The notes: generated by a model not told the origin, from the letters alone. DNA of 64,000 nt from Nemophila menziesii (GCA_029959085.1 JARWIR010000021.1:19493620-19557619), one strand, 5' to 3'; shown: positions 1-11,659, counted from the stretch's first letter. Translations and numbers: made by a program.

Positions 1-881
1 TATCACACGCATCTTTTAAACCCTCGCAACAATATTTATTCGCGAAAATTAATATTTCGAGTAAAAGAGTAGGTGAAACTTCGTTTAATGTATTATTTAT
101 GCTGAAATCTCGTATTACACACATACCAGAAAAGGAAATATTATTTTCCGATAAATCAATTTCTTCTGAAGATGATTCTGAAAAACATCCATTAAGCATT
201 GTATGAAATGGAGTTGATAAATTCGCGATTTTTTGTCTGTTACATTCGATTTTTTTATCTCCGATTTTAAATGTAACGGTTTTCGATACGTAAGTATCTT
301 TAAAACTTCGAGGTGACTTTACAGTAAAGTTCTGGGGTAATTCTGAAGCAATATCGAGTATCGAAAACTCATTATTATTACCAGAATTACCTAGTAAATC
401 GAAAATTATATCTTCACCACGTTTTTCATATTTTAACCAAGCTGAAAATATAATTTTATCGTAAACTGTACCAGCTTTTGTATAAGCTGATTTTAGGCTT
501 CTTCGCATTAATTTAATTTCACCTAGACCTTTGAAAACTTGATATTGAAGTAAATAAAGAGCTGATTTTTCTTGAGGTAAACATGATTCAAGTTCTTCGT
601 GAATTTGAGCTAAAACTTGTACATAATCGATTGGTTTAAAAAATGGAAGAATTTGAGGTTCAGGAACTTTGATTATAGATTCTCTACATATATATATAAC
701 AAGATTTAATTTCATAAGAGGGAAAATTAAAATAAAATAAAGAAAATTGAACTTACATTGAAGAAGGAGAATAAGATGTAGATTTTGATAATTTTCCTCT
801 TTCAACTTGTAGCCATGATTGAGGATTAATAGTATTAAGAGGTGTCTCTTTACAGGACTCAGAAGCAAAAAGAGTCCTCAT
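1..881 (-). CDS. EOL1: ETO1-like BTB protein, N-terminal part (two exons, runs off the left edge)
   Basis: Two minus-strand exons. Exon 1 (881-757) starts at the ATG at 881-879 and opens MRTLFASESCKE, followed by NPQSWLQVERGKL. A 73-bp intron (756-684) has GTAAGT donor and TAG acceptor, and the split codon restores the frame. Exon 2 (683-1) continues with KVPEPQILPFFKP, YVQVLAQIHEELESC and YLLQYQVFKGLGEIKLMRRS, all hallmarks of the plant ETO1/EOL family. The start of a BTB domain is visible near 300-100 (VTFKIGDKKIECNRQKIANL). Family members are CUL3 adaptors that bind type-2 ACC synthases and promote their degradation, limiting ethylene synthesis; they carry BTB then TPR repeats. The TPR part lies outside the window. 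No stop or frameshift is seen, so the gene looks intact as far as visible. EOL1 versus ETO1 or EOL2 rests on the MRTLF...SWLQVERGKL start and is less certain than the family. Confidence 0.87.
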
Positions 882-1601
882 AGGGCATAACAGATTTAAT
901 AATTCCCAGATCTCCACTATATCTAACTATGTTTTTTCACCACATAAAAAATTGGAAAAATAAAAATAAAAATAAAAACAAAAAAGAAACTTCTTCCAAC
1001 ACTTTTCTGTACACAACTCTTATAAGCTTATACAATAAGCTACAAACCCATCGAGATTCAAGACTTTATACTGAAAGACTAACGAAACAGTGATGTAAAA
1101 TGAAAAAAATTGAGCCTTTTTGTAATATAAAAACAATAAAAATCAAATTAAGCTGAGACCCAGTAAATTTAAGTAAGATCTCAACGTTAAATCGAATTTA
1201 AAATATAATTATATAGATTCAGCTGAAAAAATCAAGAAAGGAGAATAGAAAATGGCGAAAATGGAGAAAATGAAGAACGAACCGTTACTAAGTTGTTTAG
1301 GCTTGAATTTGAAGACTTAAGTGGTCAAACTAGGAAAGAAGTAGCAGAGAGCATGAGATCAAAGTGTAATTTTTTGAGTATTTTTCACTTTTCTTTCTCT
1401 TTGTTTCGGTAAAAGGAAAAGGTTTTTGCTTGTTTTATATTTTTTTTCTTACACTCCTTTTGGTGAGACTTTACACTCGTATGTAAATGTTTAAATGCGA
1501 TAAGTGGTGTGTATTGTACTAGTTTCTTTCTTTTGTCCCCCTTGTAGAGGAGAAAGATTTGCAATTTGGGGAACGCTAATAAACGTTGGTTTATTATGGA
1601 T
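882..1601. other. 5' flank of the ETO1-like gene, AT-rich
   Basis: Non-coding sequence upstream of the minus-strand gene. It should contain the 5' UTR and promoter, but no unique TATA box or transcription start can be fixed by eye. Many poly-A/T tracts are present and no ORF above noise. Confidence 0.5.
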
Positions 1602-1640
1602 AATTGAATTTTTTTTTTTTTTTTTGGACAATTGAATTTT
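1602..1640 (-). repeat. Micro-retroinsertion: T13-GGAC between AATTGAATTTT duplications
   Basis: The 11-mer AATTGAATTTT occurs at 1602-1612 and again at 1630-1640; between them is only T13 followed by GGAC. Read on the minus strand the insert is GTCC plus poly(A), the same junction as the 3' end of the LINE at 32011-32027. This looks like a target-primed insertion truncated to almost only its poly(A) tail. Confidence 0.6.
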
Positions 1641-2099
1641 CTTATTTCGTTACATCAAATTTTAGAAAAACTTTCAATTTTTAGCGCGGTTTAAAATTCA
1701 TTTTCTTAGAAAATATTTTAAATTTTGAAAATTACTTCTAAAATAAGCATCAATTAAATATGTGCTTAGTAAAAAATTAAAATAATTCTAAATTTTAAAA
1801 TAATTTTTAATAATTTTTAATAATTTTGTCAAATATTATAATTTTATTCTAAAAATATTTTGTACTCTAAAATAGAATTCACTGTGTTATCTAATGTATA
1901 ATGTTTAATTTTAATTAAATTTTTAAAAAGAATCTCGTTATTTAAAAAGAAAAAGATATGTATCTTGATATCTTTCTTTCTTTCCTTGGTGTTTTTTATC
2001 TTGTTTTATATTATTTATTTTTGTGACAATTACAAAAACTTACAAAAAAATTAGGAAAAAAATCCTAATAAAAAATTTCCATACTTAAATCGTTTTGCA
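1641..2099. other. AT-rich intergenic sequence
   Basis: Long AT-rich stretch with poly(A)/(T) runs. Nothing recognisable as a gene or element. Confidence 0.5.
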
Positions 2100-3415
2100 A
2101 AGGATACAAGGTCAATAAACCACTAAACTGCAACATTAATCTCGTTGAGCAACTTTTTAATCAAGATATGACCAGATGGAACACTTGTTTGCTTTATTGT
2201 CTTTTCCTTTCTACTGTGATCAGAAAATCTTGAGAATTCTGATTATGCAACTGGACAGTGAAGACAAAATTATTTGGTCGCACGTGAAAGATGGAGTTTA
2301 CACAACCAAATCTGGTTATAATCTGTTAGTTAATAAGAATGTTTCTTTGGAGTCTCAATCATCTAGACAAGGGAAAGCTAATAATAGGGTTTTGTGGAAA
2401 ACAATCTGGCATTCTAATGTCCCATCAAAAATTTTAAAAAAAAATTGCTGGAGAATTTGTAATGGTGGATTCCCAACAAAGAAAAACTTAAATCAGAAGA
2501 AATATTTGTAAGATGACGCGTGTGAATGGTGTGAACTTGGAGTAAAAAATGGTGAGCATATTATCCTTAATTGTCCATTCAGTATCCAGGCTTGGGCTGG
2601 GTTAGCTATGCAAGTGAAAATTGATAGAATTTTTAACGAATCGTTCTCGGACTGGCTTCTCAGAACTATTGATGTTTATACTAATAATGGTTGGGATAAG
2701 AGAGAAGTCACGACTAACATCCTTATTACTTGCTATTTGGAAAGAAAGGATGAAAGGTTTTTTTTATAAGAATAAATGGTCATCGTAGCAGGTTTCGTGA
2801 AATACAAATCTTCTAATGTCTAGGCTTTTTGGTCCGAAAAAATTGTGATGGTCTGAATTCGATTAATACCCATGAATTTGGTGTTTATCAAGAGGATAAT
2901 CATACTCGTACATATGATGATGATATGATTTGGGGTAGTGACACTTCATTCACGAAAGAATGGGAGTCTGCGGGGGCTGTGTCCATTGGTATTAATGTTT
3001 CTGGAAAGATCTTACTCAAGACAGCGAGACAATGTTATGTTAGAAGTGCACCTGAAGGTGAAGCTTGGGCTCTCCTTTCTGCTTTGAGATCTGCTTGGAA
3101 TCTCAAGTACCAGAGAGTTCTTTCTACTCTGATAACCTTAAACTTGTTCGAGGAGTTACTAATCATGTGGGACTCCATTGGATTCTTAAAACAATTCTTA
3201 CGGAGATTTGGTTATGGTTGAGAAGATTTCCCCTTTGGAAAAATTTCTATTTCAGTAGGAAATATAACGGGATTGCAGGAGCGCTAGCTAAATGTGCTAG
3301 GAGAAATATTGATATCTTTAGCTGGAAAGATTTATTGGTTATTAGCTCTTTTAATTTCCTAAACCGTATATGTAATAAATATTATCTATAAAGTTTGTTT
3401 ATTGGAAAAAAAACA
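2100..3415 (+). pseudogene. 5'-truncated LINE ORF2 remnant (zf-RVT and RNase H)
   Basis: Degenerate 3' end of a plant L1-type LINE. Before 2176 the frame reads NINLVEQLFNQDMTRW, the usual linker after the reverse transcriptase. From 2263 it reads KIIWSHVKDGVYTTKSGY then WKTIWHSNVPSKI, typical of the zf-RVT region, with a C..C..H..C remnant around 2518-2580 (CEWC, GEHIILNC). After a frameshift, 2829-3391 encodes an RNase H-like domain: DTSF, EGEAW and YSDNL are readable in alternating frames, and the last expected Asp in GIAGALAKC is replaced by Gly. RT and endonuclease are missing. Several stops and frameshifts make it dead. A short A-run at 3404-3411 may be the tail. Confidence 0.75.
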
Positions 3416-3689
3416 TTTACATGAAATAGGAGGGAGGATCAATATTCTATACATAATTTTTGAGTAAATTCTATTTTTAAGCCATTACCTAGAGTTTAGA
3501 AACATTTTTAGGTCAAACATTTCAAATGTACCATTTTCAAATCAAACGTATTCAATACGACCATTTTTAAGCCATTTCACTGATTTCTGGAAATATTTCT
3601 AGATTTTAAAGATAATTTAAACATTTCAAATTAATTATATCTTTATTTAGATGCACCACAAACTAGAAACTCTATTTCAAAAGTCCAAA
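3416..3689. other. Unassigned AT-rich sequence between LINE remnant and LTR fragment
   Basis: No ORF and no terminal repeat recognised. It may hold the decayed upstream part of the following LTR fragment. Confidence 0.35.
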
Positions 3690-4097
3690 TTGTCCTTAAA
3701 GTCTACGAAATATTTAGGTAGAATTTAGAATCCTGGTTAATATATAATGCTCAATTCACCCTTAAGATTAGAATAACAACTTAGTAAGATAGACTCATAC
3801 TAGTAACCCTAATTTATCTGACTTACATTCATATTTACTTATCTGCATTCATATTTGTGTATTCACATCAGATAATTATTCATCTTATTATATTTTATTC
3901 TAAACATCTAAATTCGTCTCCGCTTATTGATTATAAGTAAATCTAACGGATTGAATCCCTGTGAACGAACTTTTCTTATCAATTAAACTTGCAAACGATC
4001 TGTAATACTTGTAGTGAGTTTCTCATGGTAGTAAAGGGTGTTCCCTTTATTATTATCTTTATTTATCTGTTTATTTATCACACCTTTGCCCCCACCA
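3690..4097 (+). mobile_element. 3' end fragment of an LTR of the element C family
   Basis: From about 3690 to CCCCCACCA at 4097 the sequence follows the last ~400 bp of element C's LTR (43260-43659) with scattered mismatches, including the GAATCCTGGTTAATATATAAT stretch, the ATCTAACGGAT segment, GATCTGTAATACTTG, and the terminal TTTATCACACCTTTGCC. No PBS follows; the next base belongs to the LINE-like repeat that is also present at 63065. It is an old truncated LTR, start uncertain. Confidence 0.7.
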
Positions 4098-4713
4098 CTT
4101 ACCATGTGGAAGTTTTCTAGAAACAATCTAACGGGGAAGCATGTGTTGTGGTTAGATACAAAAAATTAGGATAGTTTGGTATATGAATGGTTTATCGGGA
4201 TAATACATAATTGAGTATGAAACATCACTTTCTCTCCTAATTGTTATGATGACCTCAAAAGGACGTGTAACTGGAAAAGCTCGATGTCCATTAATGTAAA
4301 TATCCCTACTTAGTTATTCATTCATCAGACTACGGGGATGAGTTTGAGTGATTTTGAGGAACTAGAAGAAGAGGCAATGCAATATTAAGCTAATGAAGAT
4401 AAAGTTAATCAAGTTAACAACAACAATAACAATGAAGTGGTGAATTCTAATGAAGGGGTCAATACAAACAATGTTGAACAATTTTTTGAAGCTGAAAGAA
4501 TGAATTTCAGAGAGGCACAAAGAAATACCAACATAAACGAGGTTCATACTCATGTAATCTGGTACTTGATGAGATATCTAAAAAAAGTGGTGTTACTCTA
4601 CTTTGTGAACATTTCCTAGAAGTCAACAAAATCATCGCTATTGAAGAAGCTATAAATCTTGGTTTTCTATAATACTTCAAGCCCAAAGAAGATAAGCATA
4701 CTAGCAGAGAGGT
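4098..4713 (+). mobile_element. LINE ORF1-like remnant, left half (split by the solo LTR)
   Basis: This segment matches 63068-63655 closely, including the block reading MSLSDFEELEEEAMQ and the Asn-rich run (AACAACAACAATAACAATGAAG). The match resumes after the LTR at 7100. The frame is broken by stops in both copies. I read it as the ORF1 region of a degenerate LINE because endonuclease-like sequence follows at 7930-9230, but the ORF1 assignment itself is tentative. Confidence 0.5.
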
Positions 4714-5404
4714 TGATGTCTCCCTTTTGTGATAAATAAATACCCTTAAGAGACATAAATTTAGGAATAAATTGGACTTATTAGTTGATTTATTAGCTTA
4801 ATATGCAATAATGTATTTTCTTCCTTCGAAAATATACTACTGTGACTTTTAGAGCTTTTGTGCGTTAATTCGTTTGTTTAGTGTTAAGTTCTTAGGTGTA
4901 TGGATGCTAGGAGTCATTAAGATGAATAAAAGAAGTGAAGTTTAGAGTCCAAGATGCAAAAGGAAGTGTCAAAAGAGAGGAAGACGCCATTTTAGTAAAG
5001 GAGAAGAAATTTTAGATTGAGGAAGTAGTCACTTATTAAATTTCCTGATCCCGAACAGTGCAGATTTAGACCTGCTGATTTAAATCAAAAAGCTGCACCT
5101 CTGAGTTAGCAAAATTTGAGAAGTGGAATCAGGTGATTTGGACTAGCTAGTCAAAAGTTATGTCTGTTTTACTGAAGTTTGTTCACCAGTTGCGGGAATT
5201 GTAAATTAGACTTGGGCCCTAATTCATTTAATTAAGTTAATTAAGGGCCCAATCTGTTTTTAAGACTTATATAACACTTCCTAAGCCTCATAAACCAATA
5301 CCTTTCACATACACTTTAATTTTATATCATCTTGAGAGAAAGGGCAAGGTAGAGGCAAGATTAGAAGTTGGAGAAACACTTTTCTTCAACCAATAGCTCA
5401 AGTC

Positions 5405-5596
5405 AACCACTTGGGTTAGCTCAACTGGCCTGGACACTATCTCTCAACCAAGAGGTACAAGGTTCGAATCCCCCTTAGAACACGGGTAACCAAGCTCTGA
5501 CGTGCATGGGGTTATGCTTGGGGAGGGCAGACATATTCTTTGTGGGATTAGTCGGGTGTGTGAAAGCTAGCCCGGAACCCACGTATCAAAAAAAAA
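5405..5596 (+). mobile_element. tRNA-derived SINE inserted in the solo LTR
   Basis: A 192-bp insertion flanked by the 10-bp duplication AGCTCAAGTC (5395-5404 and 5597-5606). The head has an A-box-like TTAGCTCAACTGG (5416-5428) and a B-box GGTTCGAATCC (5461-5471), as in tRNA-derived pol III promoters. The tail is a pure A-run (5588-5596). Element B's LTR has no such insert at the homologous place. No complete tRNA can be folded from the head, so it is a SINE and not a tRNA gene. The family cannot be named by eye. Confidence 0.85.
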
Positions 5597-5692
5597 AGCT
5601 CAAGTCTTTCTTTTATCTAGGTTATTTTATTTTTGCTATTAGGAACATGTATTTTATTAATTTCCTTTCAGTATGAGCTAAATTTCCATATA

Positions 5693-6901
5693 CTTGAGAA
5701 TCACATAATGAGTTAAGCCCTAGTTTATCTAATTTGGTATTTTTGAATTTTGGGTTGTTTAAATTTAATTCAAGTTAGGTTTTCCATACTGTATATTAGT
5801 TCATGCTTATTTACTAACTTTAATTGAGCCGAGAATTAGAATTAGGTTATAGTACTTAGACAATTCACTAGTGGCGGTGATCACCTTGACGGGGGGGGGG
5901 GGGGGGGGGGGTTCAATTACTGAAATAATTAATAAATGCGTGGTGTTCGTCATAGATCCAGACGGACTTGACTAACCGCGTAGCCAATTGGTTAAAATTC
6001 GTAATCATGTGAATGTAGCTTATAATCGTCCTGACGGGGTTCGTAACACTATAGGATAGCTCCTAAGTCTACCCTGACGGAGTTAGGCTGTTGTAGAGTC
6101 CCGACTAATATAGAAATACCAACTTGTCCCTTAAACGAAAGCACTAAATGTATAAACTTTGGTGGATCCCTAGCAAGACTTAAGTATACTTTTATAGCTG
6201 CGTCTAAACCTTTAGTCTTTACCTTATTTTTATTATGTTTTAATTTTAGTTATTTATATTCTCGCTTCTGGTCTCTTTATAATCAAAAACCCTAACTTGA
6301 GAATCACATAATGAGTTAAGCCCTAGTTTATCTAATTTGGTATTTTTGAATTTTGGGTTGTTTAAATTTAATTCAAGTTAGGTTTTCCATACTGTATATT
6401 AGTTCATGCTTATTTACTAACTTTAATTGAGCCGAGAATTAGAATTAGGTTATAGTACTTAGACAATTCACTAGTGGCGGTGATCACCTTGACGGGGGGG
6501 GGGGGGGGGGGGGGGGTTCAATTACTGAAATAATTAATAAATGCGTGGTGTTCGTCATAGATCCAGACGGACTTGACTAACCGCGTAGCCAATTGGTTAA
6601 AATTCGTAATCATGTGAATGTAGCTTATAATCGTCCTGACGGGGTTCGTAACACTATAGGATAGCTCCTAAGTCTACCCTGACGGGAGTTAGGCTGTTGT
6701 AGAGTCCCGACTAATATAGAAATACCAACTTGTCCCTTAAACGAAAGCACTAAATGTATAAACTTTGGTGGATCCCTAGCAAGACTTAAGTATACTTTTA
6801 TAGCTGCGTCTAAACCTTTAGTCTTTACCTTATTTTTATTATGTTTTAATTTTAGTTATTTATATTCTCGCTTCTGGTCTCTTTATAATCAAAAACCCTA
6901 A
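5693..6901 (+). repeat. 603-bp direct tandem duplication inside the solo LTR, with poly(G) runs
   Basis: Bases 5693-6295 are repeated at 6296-6901 almost without change; the visible differences are a G21 versus G23 homopolymer (5891-5911 and 6494-6516) and one extra G near 6685. Each unit contains the LTR's CCTGACGG-type motifs and ends in AAAAACCCTAA. It is either a very recent duplication or an assembly artefact around the G-run. Confidence 0.85.
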
Positions 6902-7099
6902 CAAATCTCTATTTATCTTTTATTTATTTTTTATTGCAATTAATTCTATCTATCTTTTAAACGCACGTGTCTTACCTAGCAATCCATGTGGAGACGAATT
7001 ACCCATTTTTACTGAATTATTACTTGGACGACCCGTACACTTGCGGTATTTGCTCCTCTCTTTTAGTGTTGATTTTTATCAACACTCTAGGAGCGACCA

Positions 7100-9385
7100 A
7101 GGTACATATTGATATGAACCTAGGAAATGGAGAAAACTTCTAGCTTAAAACTCACCATATCTAGTTAAAATATTACATGAAGAAAGGGAGACCAAGTGTC
7201 AATCAACTTCTGAAAATTGCACGATCCAGTGTTGCACCTAACACTAAACAAGGAACAAGTAGTGGAGGTACGAAGAGTTTTGTGGATGGTTTGTTGGTTA
7301 AAACTTATGATAAGAGAGATAAGAAATAGAAAGCAAAACTAATTAGCTATAATAACAACTAATCTAGTTCAAAAGATAAGTTCAACAGATGGAATCAACC
7401 TAGTTAGATAACTAGAGAATCTCCAATGGTACTCAAATAAAAATCAGGTATGAATGCTTCTATTACTCCAAGGCAAGATCCAGTTCTTGGGTTTGTGAAA
7501 CGAAAGAGTGTTCTTGGACGTGTCTTTTAACCTTCTCTAAAAATAAGGGCTATTGTCGACAAATCTGGAAGTCCAGTAACTCAGAAAGCTCATACTTAAC
7601 TCCTGATGAAGGTGAGTTTTATGAACCCAACAAGGAAACTATTGAATCTAAAAAGAGGTGGAAATCATAATATTTGATAGTTTTGCTAGGAATGTTATTG
7701 AGACCAAGTTGCTTGCTAAGAAGGTTGAGGTGGAAAGTGATCAAGAGAATGACGATGACTATGATCTTGGTGGAAACTCCATCTTTTCTATCTATTATAC
7801 CATGTCTCCCACGGTTCCAACCCCATCGTGAGAGCTCTACAAGAGCATTACAAACATATGAAGAATAAAGGGACAAGAGGTAGTAATTTAACTTTGAGGA
7901 GATGTGTGCTGACTCCATTTTAGGCAGCCAAGAAGTCATGAGTTACGCTGCATGGAATTTTGGGGTTAGTGGGCCGCTGACAAAACATGATTTAGTTATT
8001 ACTATCAACTCTTTTTTCCCTTCTCTTCTCTATATTTTTAGTCTAAATGAAGGATTTTTTTTTGTTCGAAATCTAAAATGAAGGATTAATGGTAAGGTGT
8101 CTGCTTTTGTTAACTTGTTGGGGTCTTCTAATTGTTGGGGTTCCGTTTCTCTTGTTGGTGTTAAGGGCTTGTCTATGGATATTCTTCTTCTATGGAAGAA
8201 TAGCGTTAGACTTTCAGTCGTCTTTTCTTGTAATTTAGTTTTTCTATAGAATTAATGAGTCTGCTATTTTCTTTTGGTATATGATTTTAGTACATGCATG
8301 CACCCAACAAATTCGAAGAGCACAAATCGCTTTGGAAAAGATTCTATAAGGGGAACTATAACAATAGGGACATTCCTTAGATGATGAGCGGGATTTCAAT
8401 GATAATATGATTTTGTTTGAGAAACAAGGTACTTGTACCATAAATGATTTAGTCATGGCTACCATTAACAAATTCATCTTTAAGAGTTGTTTTAATTGAC
8501 CTGACAGATTCTTCTTTACTTGGACCAACAATCGTGATATTGACCAACATATGAAAAAGAGATTATACCAAGTTTTATAAATCAACTCTTGTTCAATATT
8601 TTCCCGAATGCATTACTTATTGTTACTCTAGTTGTTGTGTCTGATTGCTCACCTTTAATTATCAGTTGTAACTTGTAAGTCCTTTTTTTCTCACCCTTTG
8701 GAACGTTTTAGAATGGGACAATTCTGGGTAGATGACTCGACGTGTGAAAGGTTGGGTGTTATCTCTTGGGGGATTTCGTGGAAAGTTTGTAAGGAAGGGT
8801 TCACCTTGTGGAAAACAAGTCATTACAAATTCTTTTATGAGATGGAGCAAGAAAACTTTTAAGAAACTCTCCTCTCATTAAAGGCCTACAAAATAGTCTC
8901 AACTAGCTTCATAATAAAGAATGCATGAGTGAAATGAAATATATCACTATCTCAATGGATGACATTTGGACATAGCAGGAATTGTATTGGAAATCTCGGC
9001 TAAAGAGAAATGGACGATTGAAAGGGACAAGAGCACAACGTATGACCATGCCTAGGTTGCCCAAACCATAAATTATAATAGAGTCACAAGATTCTTGAAT
9101 GACAAGGATATGTGGAGAAGATTTTGGAGGAATCAAAAACATTTTCATCGCATTTTATGCAAATATCTATGATGGTAACCTTCGCTCAGATGGACTTGAG
9201 GCGTCTGATCATATCCCTTGTAAGTTTACTCAATAGATGAATTTGGAGCTCTTGAAATTCCTGACCCTGGACGAAGTCGGAAAGGGTGTCTTTCGCATGT
9301 GGGAAAGAAGTCTCTAGACCTGAATATGATGTCCCGTGTTTTGTTAGAGATCAATAGTATCACGAAATATTAAGTTGGCGATTTA
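7100..9385 (+). pseudogene. LINE remnant continued: ORF1 tail and endonuclease region
   Basis: 7100-7470 continues the repeat shared with 63660-64000 (GTATGAACCTAGG-like start, then a stretch reading EVRRVLWMVCW). From about 7930 the plus-strand frames read WNFGVSGPL, then 8160-8250 an LLLWKNSVRLSVVFSCN-like segment, and 8500-8680 FFFTWTNNRD..., LYQVL, NIFPNALLIVTLVVV, DCSPL. The spacing and order match the C-terminal half of an L1-type APE endonuclease (FTWTN, then LFPNA...SDHSPL). Beyond 8700 only linker-like traces remain (SDHIPCKFTQ near 9208). There are many stops and frameshifts. RT is absent. Confidence 0.55.
8042..8087 (-). repeat. Micro-retroinsertion: T7-GTTCGAAA between TCTAAATGAAGGATT duplications
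   Basis: TCTAAATGAAGGATT (8042-8056) is repeated as TCTAAAATGAAGGATT (8072-8087). Between them is T7 plus GTTCGAAA, which on the minus strand reads as a short tail plus poly(A). Confidence 0.5.
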
Positions 9386-9435
9386 TTGGACTTATTTGAG
9401 GGACTATTCCCTATTATTTGGCATACTGGGATTTC

Positions 9436-9476
9436 TTTTATAGTTTTTTTTTTTTTTTGGACAGATTTTATAGTTT
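9436..9476 (-). repeat. Micro-retroinsertion: T12-GGACAGA between TTTTATAGTTT duplications
   Basis: TTTTATAGTTT at 9436-9446 is repeated at 9466-9476, enclosing T12 and GGACAGA. Minus-strand reading: TCTGTCC plus poly(A), again ending in GTCC before the A-run. Confidence 0.6.
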
Positions 9477-9479
9477 CAG

Positions 9480-11280
9480 ATACTTTGTTTCTTTTAGAGA
9501 TTTTATGCATTAATTGTGTGTTCCATGTGAAGATCTTAGGTGCACGGATGATACAAGATACCGAGATGATCCACGGAAGTCAAAAAGTTAAGGCTAACCT
9601 CAAGTCATGGTGTGAAAGACCAAAAAGTCACTTTGGAAGATCTAGTGTTTTTACTGGTAGATCTTTGAAGTCAACTTAAGAGAGTCAACCTGCAAATTTG
9701 GCTAGGATTCCGAGAAAATCCTTTGGGTTCAAGATAGTAATGGAAGACAGGAGCGCGTGGGAGGTGACGATTTGTAATTTGGAGTTAAGGTGATAAAGTT
9801 GTGATATTGTTTCCACGTTGACTCGAACTAATACGGGTTCACTGAAAATATTTTTGGGTTGACATTGGCCACCTAAATGAGTCATACATTTCCAAAAAAT
9901 GTTTTGGGACTTTAGTTCATCATATTTTTGGAATAGAAAAGGAGTTACACAATTTTAGGAGAGCTATACATGCTTGGAGTCAAGAATAGAAGAGGAGAAG
10001 TTAGGGTATCCATCATTCTACCAATTTTTACCATTAATTTCATCAATTCTTAGTAACCCTTTACTTTTTTACTTTCTAGTATTAAATATAAATCATTTAA
10101 GATTTTTATTTCCTTTATCTAGTATAAACTAATTTCATATTAGTTTGAGAATTTCAATGTATATAAACCCTAGATATTGAAGTCAATGGTTTTTTCTTGA
10201 ATTTGGGATATTATTGTTTAAATGAGATTGATGTATTTTTGTTTAGTATGAACTTGTATGAATTTATTATCTTATTATTCTTTCTAAATAGCGAGTTAGA
10301 GTAACAATGAGTCTATCGTTAGATTGCGTTAGCCAACAAAAGAGAAAAAATGAAGAAGATAGATATTATATAATTTTAATTAAATATCATAAAATAAAAA
10401 CAATTAATCACAACAAAAATAAGAACTAAAATTTTTATTTTTGACAGAAAAAATATATTATCTAACGAAGTCATATCATATTTTTGAGTTTTTTAAAACT
10501 TTCTTGAACATTACCTAATAATACTTAATATTTATGAGAAAGTGCACTTTCCTACTTTTCATTTTTCTTCCACCTTGTTTTGTGTCTCGTGATAACTCTT
10601 ATTATCTTCCCGTGATCATCTACCACTGAGGAAATCTTCAAGTATCGATATCTTTTCTTTGGAAAGGCTTCGGGATCTAGTGCTTTTCTCTTGCGCAATC
10701 CACTACAACTGTTTATACAAATAAAGTTTGTTAATATCTATATATTTTAAGAATACAAATAAAATCATACTTAATTTTAAACTTATAATTCTATAGATTA
10801 ATTAAAAAATTATACTTTATATACTTTATACACGTTACATGTTATGTGAATATTATAACCACTCATAAAATGATGTGTCAATGACTGAAAATGGATACTA
10901 ACCTAATTTTGTTATTTCACTTTTTCTGTTAGTTCATACATAACACCGAAATTAAAGACACACTATCCGATCCCATTAGTTTTACTTAAACTTTTATGAT
11001 ATCTAAAGCTCTCAATAACCAAACAACATTTTCATTCTCAAAGATCAACGCCCAGTCTAACACATTTTACAGAGTCTACAATCCCGTTCATATCTCTCTT
11101 AATGTGTGAGACTCTCCATTTCAGGAACATCTTTCTCCATTTCCAAATCTCCTTTTAATTTACTTAACTCGACTTATGATTATAGTAATTTGTTTAAATA
11201 CATATATAGTAAAAATATTGTATTGACATTTCATTTTCTTTTCAAAATTTATTAGATCTAACTTCATTGGCTGTAAATCT
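9480..11280. other. AT-rich intergenic sequence, no gene seen
   Basis: Only short chance ORFs without recognisable motifs. No terminal repeats found. A few stretches (9500-9900) have less extreme composition and may be decayed transposon sequence. Confidence 0.4.
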
Positions 11281-11318
11281 TGATATGTGTCTTAAGTCTT
11301 ACATGATCTGTTTCTTCC

Positions 11319-11577
11319 GTGTGGTGGGGGTGGAATTCAATCCTAATTAATGCCATCTTTCATCGGAGAGGGGCAAACTATATATGTAAAATTCATCTTC
11401 ATGGATTTGATGAGCAAGAAAATATTATTTGGCCACATTCTTTGAAGGGTACTTACACAACTAAGACAAGATACTATGCGATCAACTCAATCTTTGCAAA
11501 TAAGTCACCAAAACCATCCACTTTAGGTACCAATTCTAAGCTAAAATTTTGGAAAACTGTTTGGCATGTTAAAATAA
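11319..11577 (+). pseudogene. LINE fragment (zf-RVT region) ending at a poly(C) run
   Basis: The reading frame from 11400 gives FDEQENIIWPHSLKGTYTTK and later KFWKTVWHVK, the same zf-RVT region as in the LINE fragments at 2263 and 30850. Only about 85 residues are alignable; the match stops at a run of 24 Cs (11578-11601). It is a severely truncated remnant. Confidence 0.6.
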
Positions 11578-11601
11578 CCCCCCCCCCCCCCCCCCCCCCC
11601 C
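11578..11601 (+). repeat. Poly(C) homopolymer, 24 nt
   Basis: Uninterrupted run of C followed by ACACAAAG. It sits inside a LINE remnant where coding sequence would be expected. Confidence 0.9.
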
Positions 11602-11659
11602 ACACAAAGATTCGAGGTTTTTCTGGAAATGCTGCAATAATGTTATCCCTTGTGGTATG

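Larger units (their letters stand above)
4714..7099 (+). mobile_element. Solo LTR (Athila-type, element D family) with internal SINE and tandem duplication
   Basis: It starts TGATGTCTCCC and ends GACCA, like the other Athila-type LTRs here. AGGT flanks both sides (4710-4713 and 7100-7103), and the uninterrupted site is preserved in the second copy of the host repeat near 63655-63662, which proves the insertion. No PBS, PPT or internal region remains, so it is a solo LTR from LTR-LTR recombination. A TATATAA motif lies at 5268-5274, and CCTTGACGG / CCTGACGG motifs recur in the U5-side half. Without the SINE and one tandem copy it would be about 1.58 kb, close to element D's 1552-bp LTR, which it resembles most. 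Confidence 0.85.

Noticed and set aside
5405..5596. tRNA gene suggested by A and B boxes
   Set aside because: No complete cloverleaf, poly(A) tail and a 10-bp target-site duplication: a SINE.
7619..7939. 106-residue minus-strand ORF
   Set aside because: Lies antisense to the degenerate LINE region and has no recognisable motif.
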